From Sanghuangporus weigelae (Eukaryota > Basidiomycota > Agaricomycetes > Hymenochaetales > Hymenochaetaceae): a DNA stretch of 64,000 bases. The notes under the pieces were generated by a model. The model was not told the origin of the DNA. It saw only the letters and a list, made by a program, of their open reading frames with translations, and did not search any database. Of this stretch, positions 25,360 to 36,520 are shown one piece after another. The translations under genes and the position numbers were made by a program. The stretch lies in the NCBI GenBank assembly GCA_033182465.1, contig CP137319.1:496001-560000 (forward strand), given 5' to 3'. Each line of letters begins with the position of its first letter. Within the stretch, counting starts at the first letter, position 1.

Positions 25360-26276
25360 GATCGCGAAAGTACGACTTGCTAAGAGCTGTCCAGATGGAA
25401 GACATCGACAGGATCGACGTAACTTTATATATGCCATTCTTTTCCAGGAGCTAGAATGCAATAGAGTCATTTGCAAACCGAAAGCTGACAAAATGAATTC
25501 ACTGATAACTGCAAAAAAACGGAACCTTGATTCAATGAAGCAAAAGAATATAAATGGTCAGATTGGGTAAGTTTGCAGAAAAAGGTATCGAGTATTGCAT
25601 TTACTGTATATGACACGCTCGAGATAGTACAAAGTAGCACCTCCATCCAAAGACGATGTAGCATCATTGCATCATTCTCGCAGTCCTACTTCTTGACACC
25701 GTACCAAGTCAAATAGAAGTCACCACTCAAAGGTCTTACTCAAGCGCTCTTTTCAAGGTGGTGAGCGAAAGACGAGGCCTCCGAAAGTCTAGCTTCCGCC
25801 TGGACATCAAGGTCGGATCCGAGCTTCCTATGTACTACAGTAATACACTCAATGACGAGAAAACAATAACTCGCAGCGGGCACAGAATTCAGCAATGTTG
25901 GGGGGGTGGGGGGGGTTCTTTTTACTATTATCACATAACTATCGACAGAACGTCTTCAGCGCCAATTTTTCCGTGACTGTGTAGTGCTTTTCCTAACAGA
26001 ATTGTTGGATTTTGTTTTCTGCTCGTAGATACCCACTCAATTTTTTAAGAATTTTGACGACTCTTATTGTCAGTTTAATTTTTGTTACGACTCAAGACAG
26101 AGGATCAGGCTGACAATCCAGTCATTATTTTTATACAACTACCCGCCCTAGCAACAGGTAGAAGTTACTAAGAAATAGAATACTCTGCGATACGATTGAG
26201 ATCATCGGGACCTTTATGTGCAGACTTTACTTCAGCGCTAATGTCTCGGCTAATGTCCCCCTCCTGGTCCTGGAGG
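25360..26276. other. Intergenic between the paralogues, with a G-rich run
   Basis: 917 bases. The part just upstream of A resembles the part upstream of B, for example GATCG-GAAA-ACGA-TTG near both starts, so the duplication includes promoter sequence. At 25900-25915 the plus strand carries seven G, one T and eight G, which could form a G-quadruplex. No further gene was found. Confidence 0.5.
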
Positions 26277-26821
26277 TTAATAGTTACCGCCTCTCGGCCA
26301 GTAAGTCCCTCTTTGTCCTTGATAACTTCCTGATTGGCTCCTGTGGCGGCTATATCCACCGCCACTCCCGCTTGAGTTCCGCCCATAAGGCTGACTGGTG
26401 CTTCCGATCGCCGCTTGGTCGAGTTGTCTACGTAGCTTCTCATCTCCCCTCTGTAGTGCATCTTGTAAGCGTTCATCGTGTTTGGCGTCCTCTTCTATTT
26501 TCTCTATCTTCTTAGTCTTCATACCGAACCTACGATTAGGTCAACTACCTGAAGGAAGCACGGTGCAATCGGGGACGACGGTAGACTTACGGCTTTTCGG
26601 GTTGCGGGGACTGAATTTTATCTTCATTTCGTGAGGCAATGAAATATGGCCTAATGCACGCCGTCATGTCAGTTATCTCGAGAACTGAGATATCATGCGA
26701 AGACATACTTTTCGATGACATCCCTGGTGCCGCTATTGGTACTTTGTCTCCTCTCACTGATAAAGGGATTTACATGTCAAGGCTGAGGTAAGATCAAGAA
26801 GAAGCTCTCTCACCCAGACAT
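26277..26821 (-). CDS. Small hydrophilic protein B, four phase-2 exons (tandem paralogue of A)
   Basis: Not recognised. Exons 26814-26821, 26709-26756, 26591-26650 and 26277-26529 give 122 aa. As in A, the first exon is 8 nt (ATG TCT GG) and every intron is phase 2. N-terminal exons match A in length and residues: a Ser/Arg-rich exon, then IASRNEDKIQSPQPEK. The last exon encodes a charged helix (KIEKIEEDAKHDERLQDAL) and a Gly/Ser/Arg/Tyr-rich tail (GGGYSRHRSQSGSYQGQRG) unlike the tail of A. The tail resembles RGG-type RNA-binding disordered regions, which is suggestive only. The start codons of A and B are 1,462 bases apart. Confidence 0.7.
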
Positions 26822-27533
26822 GATCGAAGAAACGAGATTTGAGAACGGTTATCCAGGGTGAAGGATTGGGGGATTGCGATTTTTATATCATTCTATCAGA
26901 AGAGCCCAGGTGAATAGCAAACTGAATAGCTGCAAAGCTTACGCAATCAAATAGATGAAGATTCCGTCGGATGCACCACTAAGAATGCGCAGAAAGCAGA
27001 AAAGGTGCAATCGCTGATAGCTGGCTGGTTCGCAAAATGATTCGTGAATTGCGGCGCAAAATTACAAGTTGGTACGAGATTGCAAAGAGCATTTGCAAGG
27101 ACTAGTTGAAGAGGTACCCAGAAAGGCCACAGTCCTTCGTCGAGATAGCCTGCTGCCCCTTATGCTTTCCTTCAGATTGTTTGCTTCACTGCAAAGCTAC
27201 GGAGTGATGACGTACAGTGCCTCAAATGAGGATTTCGGTAAAGACAAACTAATCGTTTCTTATCAATGAGCAGCATCGAAGAGATCATTCGTTCCCAGAC
27301 GATTTAAGATTGACTCTCGAGAAGAATGCTGGTGCGTTGCATTTCGATTATGTCACGCTCCTGAATGTTCAGAAAAAAATGGCAAGGCGATCCTTTTCCG
27401 CCAGTATATCAGCATTACCACACGCGCATGATGAATTCGTATTAATCTAGTTATGGAGAATAAACCGTGTGACTTGGTGACGAGCCACGGTGACCCACAT
27501 TACCGCAGGGAAGACTCCATTAGCCGCGATGGG
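26822..27533. other. Intergenic: promoter of B
   Basis: 712 bases between B and the DBP9 stop. Parts near 27330-27370 (GTTGCATTTCGATTATGTCACGCTC region) resemble the sequence near 25590-25620 upstream of A, supporting a duplicated upstream region. No gene recognised. Confidence 0.45.
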
Positions 27534-29767
27534 TCACCGACCAAATTTCTTCAATGGGTCTGATTTTCGTTTTTGTCGAGGTCGGGCGCCCGTACGGCCT
27601 CCCCATCCTCCCCTACCGCGTCCGTTGTTCTTGCGGAACGGCACGAAGCCGGGTTCCTTCTCGTTCGTCCCAGCCATAATCTCGCCTGAAGCTGAACCGA
27701 CACGAGGCATGAGGTACTTCGGGACATGCTTCATGTGTGGCTGGACGCGTGTCGGATGGAGGGGCGTATCGTGTCGTAGATATTCAAGGTCGAGTGGGTT
27801 ATCGTCGAAGTGTGCCTGGGAAGTATAATGACATGCGCTCAGTCTCGATGACAATAATCACATATAGAAATACAACCTTCAGCTTCTCTGAATTTAATAT
27901 TTCAGATTTCAGCTCCTTTAGACGGGCCTCTCGGATTGCCGTACGGGTGACTGCACGCAGAGCATCCTGCATTCGGTAACGGAACGCCTCTACTTGTTTC
28001 ATATCAAATTTGTATTCTTTGATCTGACAACCTCGCTCTGCTTGCTTGCGTTCAATGCGGGCGAACCGCGATTCGTCTTCTCGAGCGCTGGGCAAGCGAC
28101 CAACGACCTTGTTCTTTCCCCATTCTTCAGAGGGTACGACAAATGATAATGCCATACCTGTGCGGCCAGCACGCGCAGTCCGTCCAATTCGATGTGTATA
28201 CGCACGCGTTGACGTTGGGAAATCGAAACTGAGAACACAAGCAACATCAATGAAGTCTACGCCGCGCACAACTCCGTATTCCTTGTCGGTTTGTGCACGT
28301 ATCCTCTTTTTGGATGAAGTCGGTTCGGCGCTCACAAGTGAAGGAGATACCGAACGCTTGCGCTTCCTTGTTTTTGACGAGGAAGGACCTGGATCGCCTG
28401 CCACAGCGGCTTCCTGATCGCGTTGAGTGGTTGTCACTGCGGACATTTGTGAGAATAGTCTAGTCGTAGTGCATAGCAGGACGCACATTTCTCATCCTCG
28501 GCTTGAGGCTCTTCGTGTGCATCATCATCAGAATCTTGTTCAGCCGGCCCGCCACTCTCGTCCGTCGCAATAATGTAATCGTACACGCCCTTGTTAAACT
28601 CTTGAACAATATGTACTCTAGAGTTTACGGGTAGCTCCGAGTTCAAAACGCAGCTCTTGATGGAGAATTGCTCCAGGAACAATTTAAGACGGTAACATCT
28701 ATCAACGTCATTCACGAAGATGATGCACTTCCCCTTGACGAGCTTGAGCTTCAGAATCACGTAAGTTAAAAGAAATTTGTCCACTTCGTTGCACCTGATA
28801 GTAAGGGTCAAGCATCAAACTGTGATGCACGCGTAATTTCAGAAGAGGCCGTACCGTACTGCATACTGACTCAAATGTGCCGAATCGTTTTCTTCTTCTT
28901 CCAATCGCAGAATCACCTGATCAACCGGCAATAATCAGTCCACATTGGTGCAGTTGTACAAATTAAAGCATGCGCACCGGATTCCTCAAAACTAGACCCT
29001 TAAGTTTCTCCACGTCCTTCGTCATGGTTGCACTCATGAGGAATGACTGATAGACCCTTGGGAGGTAGCTGCCGCTCAAGATTGTCCTGATGTCTTCATC
29101 GTGACCATAGGAGAAGACAAGGTCGGCTTCGTCTACCACCAATGAATCCAGGCCGGAAAGCGAGATAGTCTATGATTCTGTTGTTAGCTCGATTCGTACA
29201 GCGAAAATATCATGAGAGACAGTCAATCGACCTTAGCTTGGAGGGCGTTCAATGCCCGTGATGGAGTTGCGATGACTATGGCAGGCTTCTCTGCCGCGAG
29301 TGTCCTGTAATAACAAACCGTAAGCAGGACATTGCAGAGACTAGACGTGTTGCATACCTCTGAAGATGAGTCGATTCACTGGACGTGAGATTTGCGATGG
29401 TTATTACATTTTCACAGTATGCTAATAACTGCCGCAGATGTTTGGCAACCTGATCTGCAAGTTCCTTCGTCGGTACCAGTATTAATGCTCTAACCTCCTG
29501 GCGAGCGTGACTCTCCGCAACATTGGTCGTCTTCTTGTTGAGTATCTTCTGGGAAACTGGCACGCAATACGCGACGGTCTTTCCACTTCCTGTACGGGCC
29601 CGCGCAAGTATATCGCGACCCTCAAGTGCGAGAGGAATAGCACGTGCTTGGACCAGCGTTGGACGCGCGAAGCCGATGTCGGCGAGAGCACGAAGGAGAC
29701 GCGCATCGACGAGGTGAGAAAACGAAGCAAAAGTTGTTTGTTTGTCAAGTAAATCTGTTTCAGCCAT
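27534..29767 (-). CDS. DBP9: DEAD-box RNA helicase DBP9 (DDX56-like)
   Basis: ATP-dependent RNA helicase of the Dbp9/DDX56 group, needed for 60S ribosomal subunit assembly in the nucleolus. The ATG at 29767 (MAETDLL) begins a Q-motif helicase core. Motifs in order are [24 protein letters not shown] (Walker A), [28 protein letters not shown] (DEAD), a SAT motif near 29020, [44 protein letters not shown] and [14 protein letters not shown] charged insertion ([11 protein letters not shown]) interrupts the second RecA domain, as is usual for this family, and a Gly/Arg-rich basic tail ends in KFGR. Clear exon limits include 29358-29767 for the first exon and a last exon at 27534-about 27825. Several short introns lie between 28430 and 29350. 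Overall confident; internal boundaries are less so. Confidence 0.92.
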
Positions 29768-30089
29768 CGACGTAACCCTCCCGAAAATCCGCTGCTGTCC
29801 CTGCTGGAGCACAATCGCGCGTGGAGGTAAAGTCTGTGATCTCAAGACAAGAACTCAGCGCACGAGCTATGCCAAATTTTGCGTTGCGACGATCAATCAT
29901 ATTCGTCACGTGAGATCTGGGCATTCAAAAAATAAATACTTTAGCGTATCATGGTGAAAGATCTCGGTGCAGTAGATAGTTTATAAAAGGCACCGTACAT
30001 CAAAGGTATATACTATGCGTTGATAATACGCAGTAACATTGACAAATTGTGAGTACCTTCCATATGTATTACTATATACTCAGGCTGAG
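29768..30089. other. Intergenic: DBP9 promoter and zinc-finger gene 3' side
   Basis: 322 bases, AT-rich towards 30000. No gene or structured element was recognised. Confidence 0.45.
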
Positions 30090-31345
30090 TCAGGCAGTCC
30101 TTCTCCGCTTGGCAGGTGGGGGTTCTGATACGCTAGGACTGGCTACTTTGCCGTCTTGTGCGCAGCTGTCCTTAAACGGCTCGTTAATCAACGATGGATA
30201 ATTCTTGATGAGTTCGAGAAATCGCCGTTCCCAGGTGTGCGAAACCGAAGGAGGAGCTTCGGCTGATGGAACTCTACACTCAGAGGTCAGAAAAAGCTCT
30301 ACCGGCCACCCTGAAACACAAAGTCAGTACACTTCCGCAAAGAAAAGCAACTAGAAATACGAACACCACGGCCGCGGGATCGATAGACAACTCTTGGGTT
30401 TTGCTCTATGAACCGTCCATAGATGTCTAACGCAAGAGTCCTTGCGAGGAAATTTGGATATACATTTGGCGCATTCGAAGCGCCGCAATTTATATCCGTC
30501 ATCTTCAAACAGATGCGTGATAACATGACGATCATGAGATTGTTTAGTCCCGAGGGTGAACGTGCACGATCCGCCAAACCGAAGGCGCCATTTACACGGA
30601 AATGGGCCACCATCGGAAGCTGAATCAGGCAGCTCAGATGAGCTTGTTGTGCTCGCCTGGTTCGAACAGGTTTGCTCGGAGTCTTCATCTCTGATGAAGG
30701 CGGAGTTTTTCGTGGGTGCTTCACCGATCAGTGGAATCGTTGAAGGTCCTCCGGACAATAGTTCACTTTGACTTTGAGAAGAGCCATACATGCTGGTCTC
30801 GACATTGTCGAATGCGACCTTGTCTAGAAACTCGGTGTCGCAAACGGAATCTTGGTGCTCCTCTTCTGAGATCGTAGGGAGCGTGCCGGGATCATATTCA
30901 TCTGCTTCGTAAAAGCATTCAAAGGAATCCTCATTTAGAGGAGGACAAGACGAGTCCGACTTGTCTGAACATCCGGAAGAAATCCCATAGATCTCGCTCA
31001 CCCATCCATTGTCGACGCACATGTCAAATTCCGTCCTTTCTGCCAAGGACTTGAGTCTTCTATCGAGATCGTCGACGTCGACCACCTCGAAAGCGGAGAA
31101 GGTTGTTAGCAAAAGAAAGATGCGCAAAGAACTAGAGCCAGCCTCACTAATTCTGGCTCGTCTGCGAGCCCCCTCTTACAGCGTATGACGACGTCCGCGA
31201 ACTGATGTGCTTCTTCGCGAGTCTTCTCATCGGCCCTTTCATAATATTCCGTCTGCGGGGGTAAGTTATTGGAAAGTCGAGTCAAGTTTATGTACAGACT
31301 TACATATAGCGCAATGACGCGCTCATATTCCTCTATGCCAGCCAT
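30090..31345 (-). CDS. Paired C2H2-like zinc-finger protein X
   Basis: Four exons (31304-31345, 31148-31252, 30365-31085, 30090-30310) give 362 aa. The N-terminus is a helical module (MAGIEEYERVIALY, then YYERADEKTREEAHQFAD), followed by a Ser/Asp/Glu-rich linker. Two finger-like units follow. The first has an unusually wide Cys gap, C-x9-C-x12-H-x3-H, around FGGSCTFTL and SHDRHVITH. The second is near-canonical, C-x2-C-x12-H-x4-H, around FECAKC and RKDSCVRH. The C-terminus ends in PPPAKRRRTA, a likely nuclear signal, so a DNA- or RNA-binding nuclear role is plausible but unproven. Paralogue Y lies 2.8 kb upstream on the same strand with the same exon sizes and intron phases (0, 0, 1). The last splice (CCGTGGT/GTTCGT) is weak but restores a WWGWPVELF motif shared with Y. 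Confidence 0.8.
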
Positions 31346-32730
31346 AGGTAATGGACAAGCAGGTGAGCTGGGGTAGATGTGTTGAGTTGCGTAAAGATAA
31401 GTATTGCACGAGAACACTCTTTAAAGCATTTCCTGCCACAACCTGCTCATAGAACAAGTTTGGCCGAAGTTTTCCAGGGTCCTTTCCATCCTGGATTATC
31501 AAACAATGAGAGCCAACAATGAATTAACGATTGTGGAGACCACCACAATGAACAGTACCAGCCAGTTGGTTCTAGTGAACCAAGACGGAATTCGAAGCTA
31601 AGCGATAGCAGTTCAGCCGCACTTGATGATGGTGTGGTGAAATGCAGACGTCGTCGCTTAAGCGCGAATACAAGGCAAACCCTTTTCATCTTCATTGATC
31701 CGGGTGGTCCATCATGTGTGTTGCTTAGACCGGTGGTCACAATTTCTGTCCCTCCTTCCCCTCGTTAGGACACTGGTCTAATCCTCCCAAAACACATAAA
31801 CGACACTCAAGAATACAGGACTCCTTTCAACGATATTGAAGTCTGCTCAAGTAGATAAAGAGGGAGGGGTGGCAGGAGACCCTCGGCATCAAGGAAAGAC
31901 CCAGAAAACTTCTTCCCACGCAGAAGTCTCTGTAGCTCGTAGACAATTCGATTAGAGTCGGAAACAGCACAGCCTCCGTTGCTTTACGGCCTCAGGCACG
32001 TCGTCCGCTGTTTCAGAGACATTCCACCGCCCGTCTTTCACTTCGTCGAGATGAGGCCTGTACGTGAAGAAACGCACAATGATACTGAGATCGGGAAGCT
32101 AGTAGTTAGACTACACCACAGTGGCAATCAGTCCAGAGATGCTCAGTTAAAAGACGTCCGAAAGTTCATGCTCTCCCCGTCCGGCCGACATTCAACTTGG
32201 ATTGCTCCTGGAAGCTCGCGGGGAGAGGCATGAGTTCTTTGAGGGAAACTCAGAATTCAAGACAGTACCGTCCGTCTCTTCCCAGAAATCAACCGCGTCT
32301 TGGAGAAAATATCCAGAAGTTTCCTAAACGTAGGTGAGCGAGTTTGGTCATTTGGTCCCGGGAAAAGAAGTTATGCACATCAGCTATCCGCTTTCCAAGA
32401 ACTCAATATAGTATGCGTAGACACGGCTTCCAATACTGTAGCCCTTGACTATGCCTTTCCATCCATATTAGGAGAGCATCGTACCAGCACGTAGAAACAA
32501 GAAGCCCCTTGCCAAAGATCAAGTCCATCATGATGAAGCGTTCCTCATTAGACCAGCACAGAGATGGGGGCACAATCCGAGATTACGGCAAAGAATATAT
32601 TGTTAGGACACTCTCCCCAAATTGACACATAACGATAGCAGCAAGACGAGCAAGGTTGACGAAAAACATTGAGGGGCGACTAAGAAAACCGTCCTCGCCT
32701 GTCGGCCGGAGCCGGCCTGCCTCGGAATAC
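30090..32730. repeat. Segmental duplication, copy 1 (gene X and its upstream region)
   Basis: This stretch and 32963-35545 are diverged tandem copies of about 2.6 kb in the same orientation. They share the zinc-finger gene, the upstream blocks and, at the far end, GCCGGCCGGAGCCGGCC-like inverted repeats. The offset between copies is about 2.76-2.87 kb, depending on position. Confidence 0.75.
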
Positions 32731-32962
32731 TCCACCAAACGCACTCCGCAGCAAGCACTCAGCAATACGTGATATACAGAAACTCCAACAAAGTCTAACA
32801 AACGTGCAACTCGTACATATGGCCTACAAAGCATTTGCGCAGAGGACGAAGGGAGGCCACACACAGTTAAAATAGTAAAAAGCAGATAGAAAATAATGAG
32901 CTTTCAGTGAAGAAAGCGAAAACACTCGATACATCCAGCCGAATGAAAAAATTCTTTGTAGA
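31346..32962. other. Upstream region of X, duplicated upstream of Y
   Basis: 1.6 kb without a supported gene. Long blocks match the region upstream of Y: CAAACAATGAGAG with flanks at about 31498 and 34258, CTTCCCACGCAGAAG at about 31911 and 34684, and CGGCCTCAGGCACGTCGTCC at about 31986 and 34769. Open frames inside do not match between copies, so the conservation looks regulatory or simply recent, not coding. The inverted repeat CGGCCGG-AG-CCGGCC lies at 32703-32717. Confidence 0.6.
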
Positions 32963-34107
32963 TCAGGCGGTTCGTCGCCTCTTTGCAGGAGGAGGAGCGT
33001 CTTCGTTCCTAGCGACTCCAGTATCAGGACTCGCTCTTCGGTCCTTGTAAGGCCCGTTGACGAGGGTCGGATCTGTACTAATCACATCGCGTATACGCTG
33101 AGCCCAGCTCCTCACCTCACCCGGAGGACGGGGAAGCCTCGTAACATTTCTATACTCGTTCGAATAGAAGAGTTCAACTGGCCACCCTGTGATTTTGGAA
33201 CAGTCACCTGTAAGCGAGCATCTGAATATAAGCAGAGGAAGTATCTTACACCAATGGCGCGGAAGATCGATACAGTACGCAGTCGCGTCCCCAGCGTGCA
33301 ATTGCGGGAGATGACGCGTGCAAGAGTCTCGTCGATGGAACTTTCTGTAGCATCTGCTACATTCAAAGTTCTTAACCTCACGGCCATCGTCTTCCGGAAG
33401 ATGGCCTGCGACGTGTCTGTCATGAGCTTGGTCCCCGGCAAGAACGAAGCGGCATGACCCTCCAAATTTGAGGGCCCATGCGCACCGATATCTTCCGTCC
33501 GCTGGGCGGACGGGCTCTGACGTTACATCTTGCGACAATGGGCCGGCGGGTGGGGGAGCATCGCATACCTTATTGATCTCTGAGACTTCTTCTTCATGTG
33601 CCTCAGCTGGTGCAGTGCCCACAGATTGTGCATTCTCAGAGTCCGCGAAGGACAGGTCGCACGCATCGTGATGGGTTTCACATGGTGGGTTGCAAAGACA
33701 ATCACCTAGGCGAGGAAGATTGTTATAGTCAGCATGACTATCTTCATATGTTCCGAAGATATCTCTCTTTAAGGATGCGGTGTCTTCTTTGTAGGCAGCG
33801 ACGACCTCGTCCAGCAACGGGTCAGACTCTTCTTTTGGAACCTCTACTAGCTGTAGGGTGTAAACGGATGTTAGCCAACCAGTAGACGAGAAATATTAGA
33901 ACAGCATCACCAGTTCTATGTTGCCAGTCATTTTTTGTTTCCATGCTAGTACAGTGTTCGCAAAAATTTGAGCCTCTTCGCGGACCTCTTCGCTCGCCCG
34001 TTCAAAGTACTCGGCCTGTGAGAGACCGTTAATGCCAGCTGAGTTGAGAATGCGGAGAAACTTACGTGCAGGGCAATAATGCGCTGACATTCATCGACAC
34101 CTGCCAT
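32963..34107 (-). CDS. Paired C2H2-like zinc-finger protein Y (paralogue of X)
   Basis: Four exons (34066-34107, 33911-34015, 33250-33850, 32963-33186) give 323 aa. The first two exons have exactly the same lengths as in X (42 and 105 nt), and intron phases agree. The N-terminal module reads MAGVDECQRIIALH, then YFERASEEVREEAQIFAN. The first finger unit has C-x9-C (CAWALKFGGSC) and HDRHVAGH; the second has FECSRC and HRRDSCTRH. The end is again PPPAKRRRTA. The Asp/Glu-rich linker differs most from X, and a Cys/His-rich piece (DCLCNPPCETHHDACD) appears only here. X and Y are probably both functional: both frames are open with conserved splice sites, and the conserved residues are the zinc ligands. 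Confidence 0.8.
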
Positions 34108-35545
34108 GGTCGAAGAGCAAGTAGGTGGGCTGAGAAGATGAGTCGAGTAGTTGAAAGGATAGGGCTTCAACAAGAATGCTCTTTATGCACGGCCGGCCAC
34201 AACCCGCCCACGACAACCTCGGACGAAGTTTTCTGGGGTTCTTCTCATCTTGAAGCACCAAACAATGAGAGTCGACAATGAATACATGACTGCGGAGACC
34301 ATCACAATGAATAACACCGGCCAGCTGACGACCCACTTGGACTAATGAAGCAAGATCGCACTTGAAAGGAGGTCGGCAACAGTTCAGCCGCGCTTGAAGA
34401 TGGTACGATGAAACGCAGACGTCGTTGTGTAAGCGAGAATACAAGGCATTATCTCATCAATCCCGGTGGTCCAGCCCTGTTGCTTAGACCGGTGGTCACC
34501 ATTCCTGTCCCTCCAGCCCTTCCCTGAATTAGAACTAATTTAGCCCTCCCAAAGCAGATGAACAACTTGTCGACATATAGGCACTATTTCCGGTGAATTT
34601 GGCTGCTGTACAAGCAGTAATCCAGGGTCCAAGCAGGAGAGGTGGCAGGAGATCTCTGGTGTCGCGAAAGATCCAGAAAAACTCTTCCCACGCAGAAGCG
34701 TCTCTAAATCGCAAAGACAATTCGATTAGATCGACACGCGGCGGAAACAACACAGCATCCGTTGCTCTGCGGCCTCAGGCACGTCGTCCACTGTTCCAGA
34801 GACAGGGGCTGTTGTACTTTTTTTTCTTCCGCTGCCCGTCTTTCATTCCTTGAGATACAGCCTATACGCATGCAGGCGCATAATGATAATGGGCTTCGAA
34901 GAAGTTGGGTGTCGCAACTGCTGATCAGGCGAGGGCACTGTTCGTCTGTGCATACTCAGTCGAGAGACGTTCAAGTTTCAAGTGGAAGATTCGTGCTCTT
35001 GCCCGTTCGGCCGATCTTGGACTGCTCCTGGAACTTCACAGGAAGGGACCAAAAACACTTTTGAGAATACTCGGAATCAAACACAGCATCATATCCATGA
35101 GACCATTACTTCCTGCACAAAAAGAAAAAAAAATCAAGACAATTCCTTCAGGTATTTGGGCGATTTGAGCTTAGAAGGAAGATTTACGCACATTCGCTGT
35201 CCATTTACTTTGCACTTTATGCAATAACACGCAGCCAATTAGACCTTGATTCTGCCTTTCTAATCTATGCAGACAGAGAATCATGCCAGCATGCATAAAG
35301 AAGAGATCGAAGACCAAGCACGTAAGACATTCCTCGCTTAGACCAGCAGAGAGGCGAAGCACAATTCAGAATTCCAACAGCAGAACAAGTCATTGACGCT
35401 CTCTTCCGTATTGGTAATTATCGGTAGAAGTTAAGTGCGTAAGGTAGTGACAGTCGAAGTGTATCAGCAAGACGAGAGTTGTAGGAAACGACTTGAAAAA
35501 AAAAAAAAAAAGACTTAGCGGCGGTCGGCCGGAGCCGGCCGGTGA
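32963..35545. repeat. Segmental duplication, copy 2 (gene Y and its upstream region)
   Basis: Partner of 30090-32730. The copy ends near 35545, just after an A-run of about 16 at 35495-35511 and the inverted repeat CGGCCGG-AG-CCGGCCG at 35526-35541. The corresponding inverted repeat in copy 1 is at 32703-32717. Confidence 0.75.
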
Positions 35546-36520
35546 ATGAATACTGCATGCAACTGCATTGCATTGCATATATTGTACATATTCCACCTCC
35601 GGGTTACTCTCGTCGGTCTTAAATACCAGATATTCGAGCAAGTTCCGCTTGTGAAGATGGTATATAGCTGCTGGAACTACCGTATATAATATGCAGAAGC
35701 TTTTTACAAAGTTACACAAACACATACATGAATACATGCGCATCTACACGTACATGCATGCATGCATGCCTTAGAAAAACAATGAAGGCTAAGCAGAAGC
35801 AGAAACACAATCGCCCTCCAGGGAGGAGGGGTATTACAAACCAAGCAAGCTCGGAAGAATCGAAGGAAATGGGACACAATAATTCTGTAAGGTACGAGTG
35901 TATGAATGATGTCTAATCGGTCGAATGTCCGATGTCCATGTTGAGAATTGATGAAAAAGAGACCGGAACCACGAGTATAAGATGGCGGATGCACGAGGAA
36001 GAGAAATCGAGAAAGTAGAACGTGACAATATGCCAGGAATCAGATAAATAAAAGTTGAAGTTCAAGAAAGAGAAGGGAGGTAATAAAAGAGACAGGAGAG
36101 CCTTTGGTTTGCTAGAAACCGTGATGCTTCGAGAGACTTGAGACGGGAATGGAAGATATATGAGGACATACGAGACCGAGGAGACAACAGGAAGGGGAGG
36201 CGGGAGCAGTGAAAATGGATAATGGACATGGGAACACAGTGTGGAAGTGATGTCAGAGGAGCACAGACGACGGAGACATGGATTTATTGGCACACTTGAG
36301 AAGAACTGAGGGGATGAGGGGGACTGGACTGTGTGGGGGAGATCATCACAAACAAGCAGAGCATTGACGAAAGCACACAAATTACACCAATGTACACGCA
36401 AAGTACAATTCGTCAAAGTCATGCCGAAGACTGTTCGTCCCGAGACGTAAAATCTAAATGTATAGGCCCGAAATAGGACCAAATTGGTTTGGATGTCTGA
36501 AAGGAGTACGGAGCGAGCAT
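34108..36520. other. Intergenic: duplicated upstream region of Y, then unique sequence
   Basis: 2.4 kb without a supported gene. Up to about 35545 it is the diverged copy of the region upstream of X. From about 35560 to 36520 it is unique, with a GCAT microsatellite at about 35752-35769, and purine-rich on the plus strand between 35960 and 36330, giving a pyrimidine-rich open frame on the other strand (35913-36482) that looks like base composition and not a gene. Part of it is the 3' untranslated region of the next gene. Confidence 0.5.

Noticed and set aside
31447-31740. Possible minus-strand gene upstream of X
   Set aside because: The duplicated sequence upstream of Y does not preserve this reading frame, so it is not under coding constraint.
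35913-36482. 189-codon open frame on the minus strand
   Set aside because: The plus strand here is purine-rich, so the opposite strand reads as Ser/Leu/Pro/Phe by composition alone. It overlaps the 3' region of the next gene.
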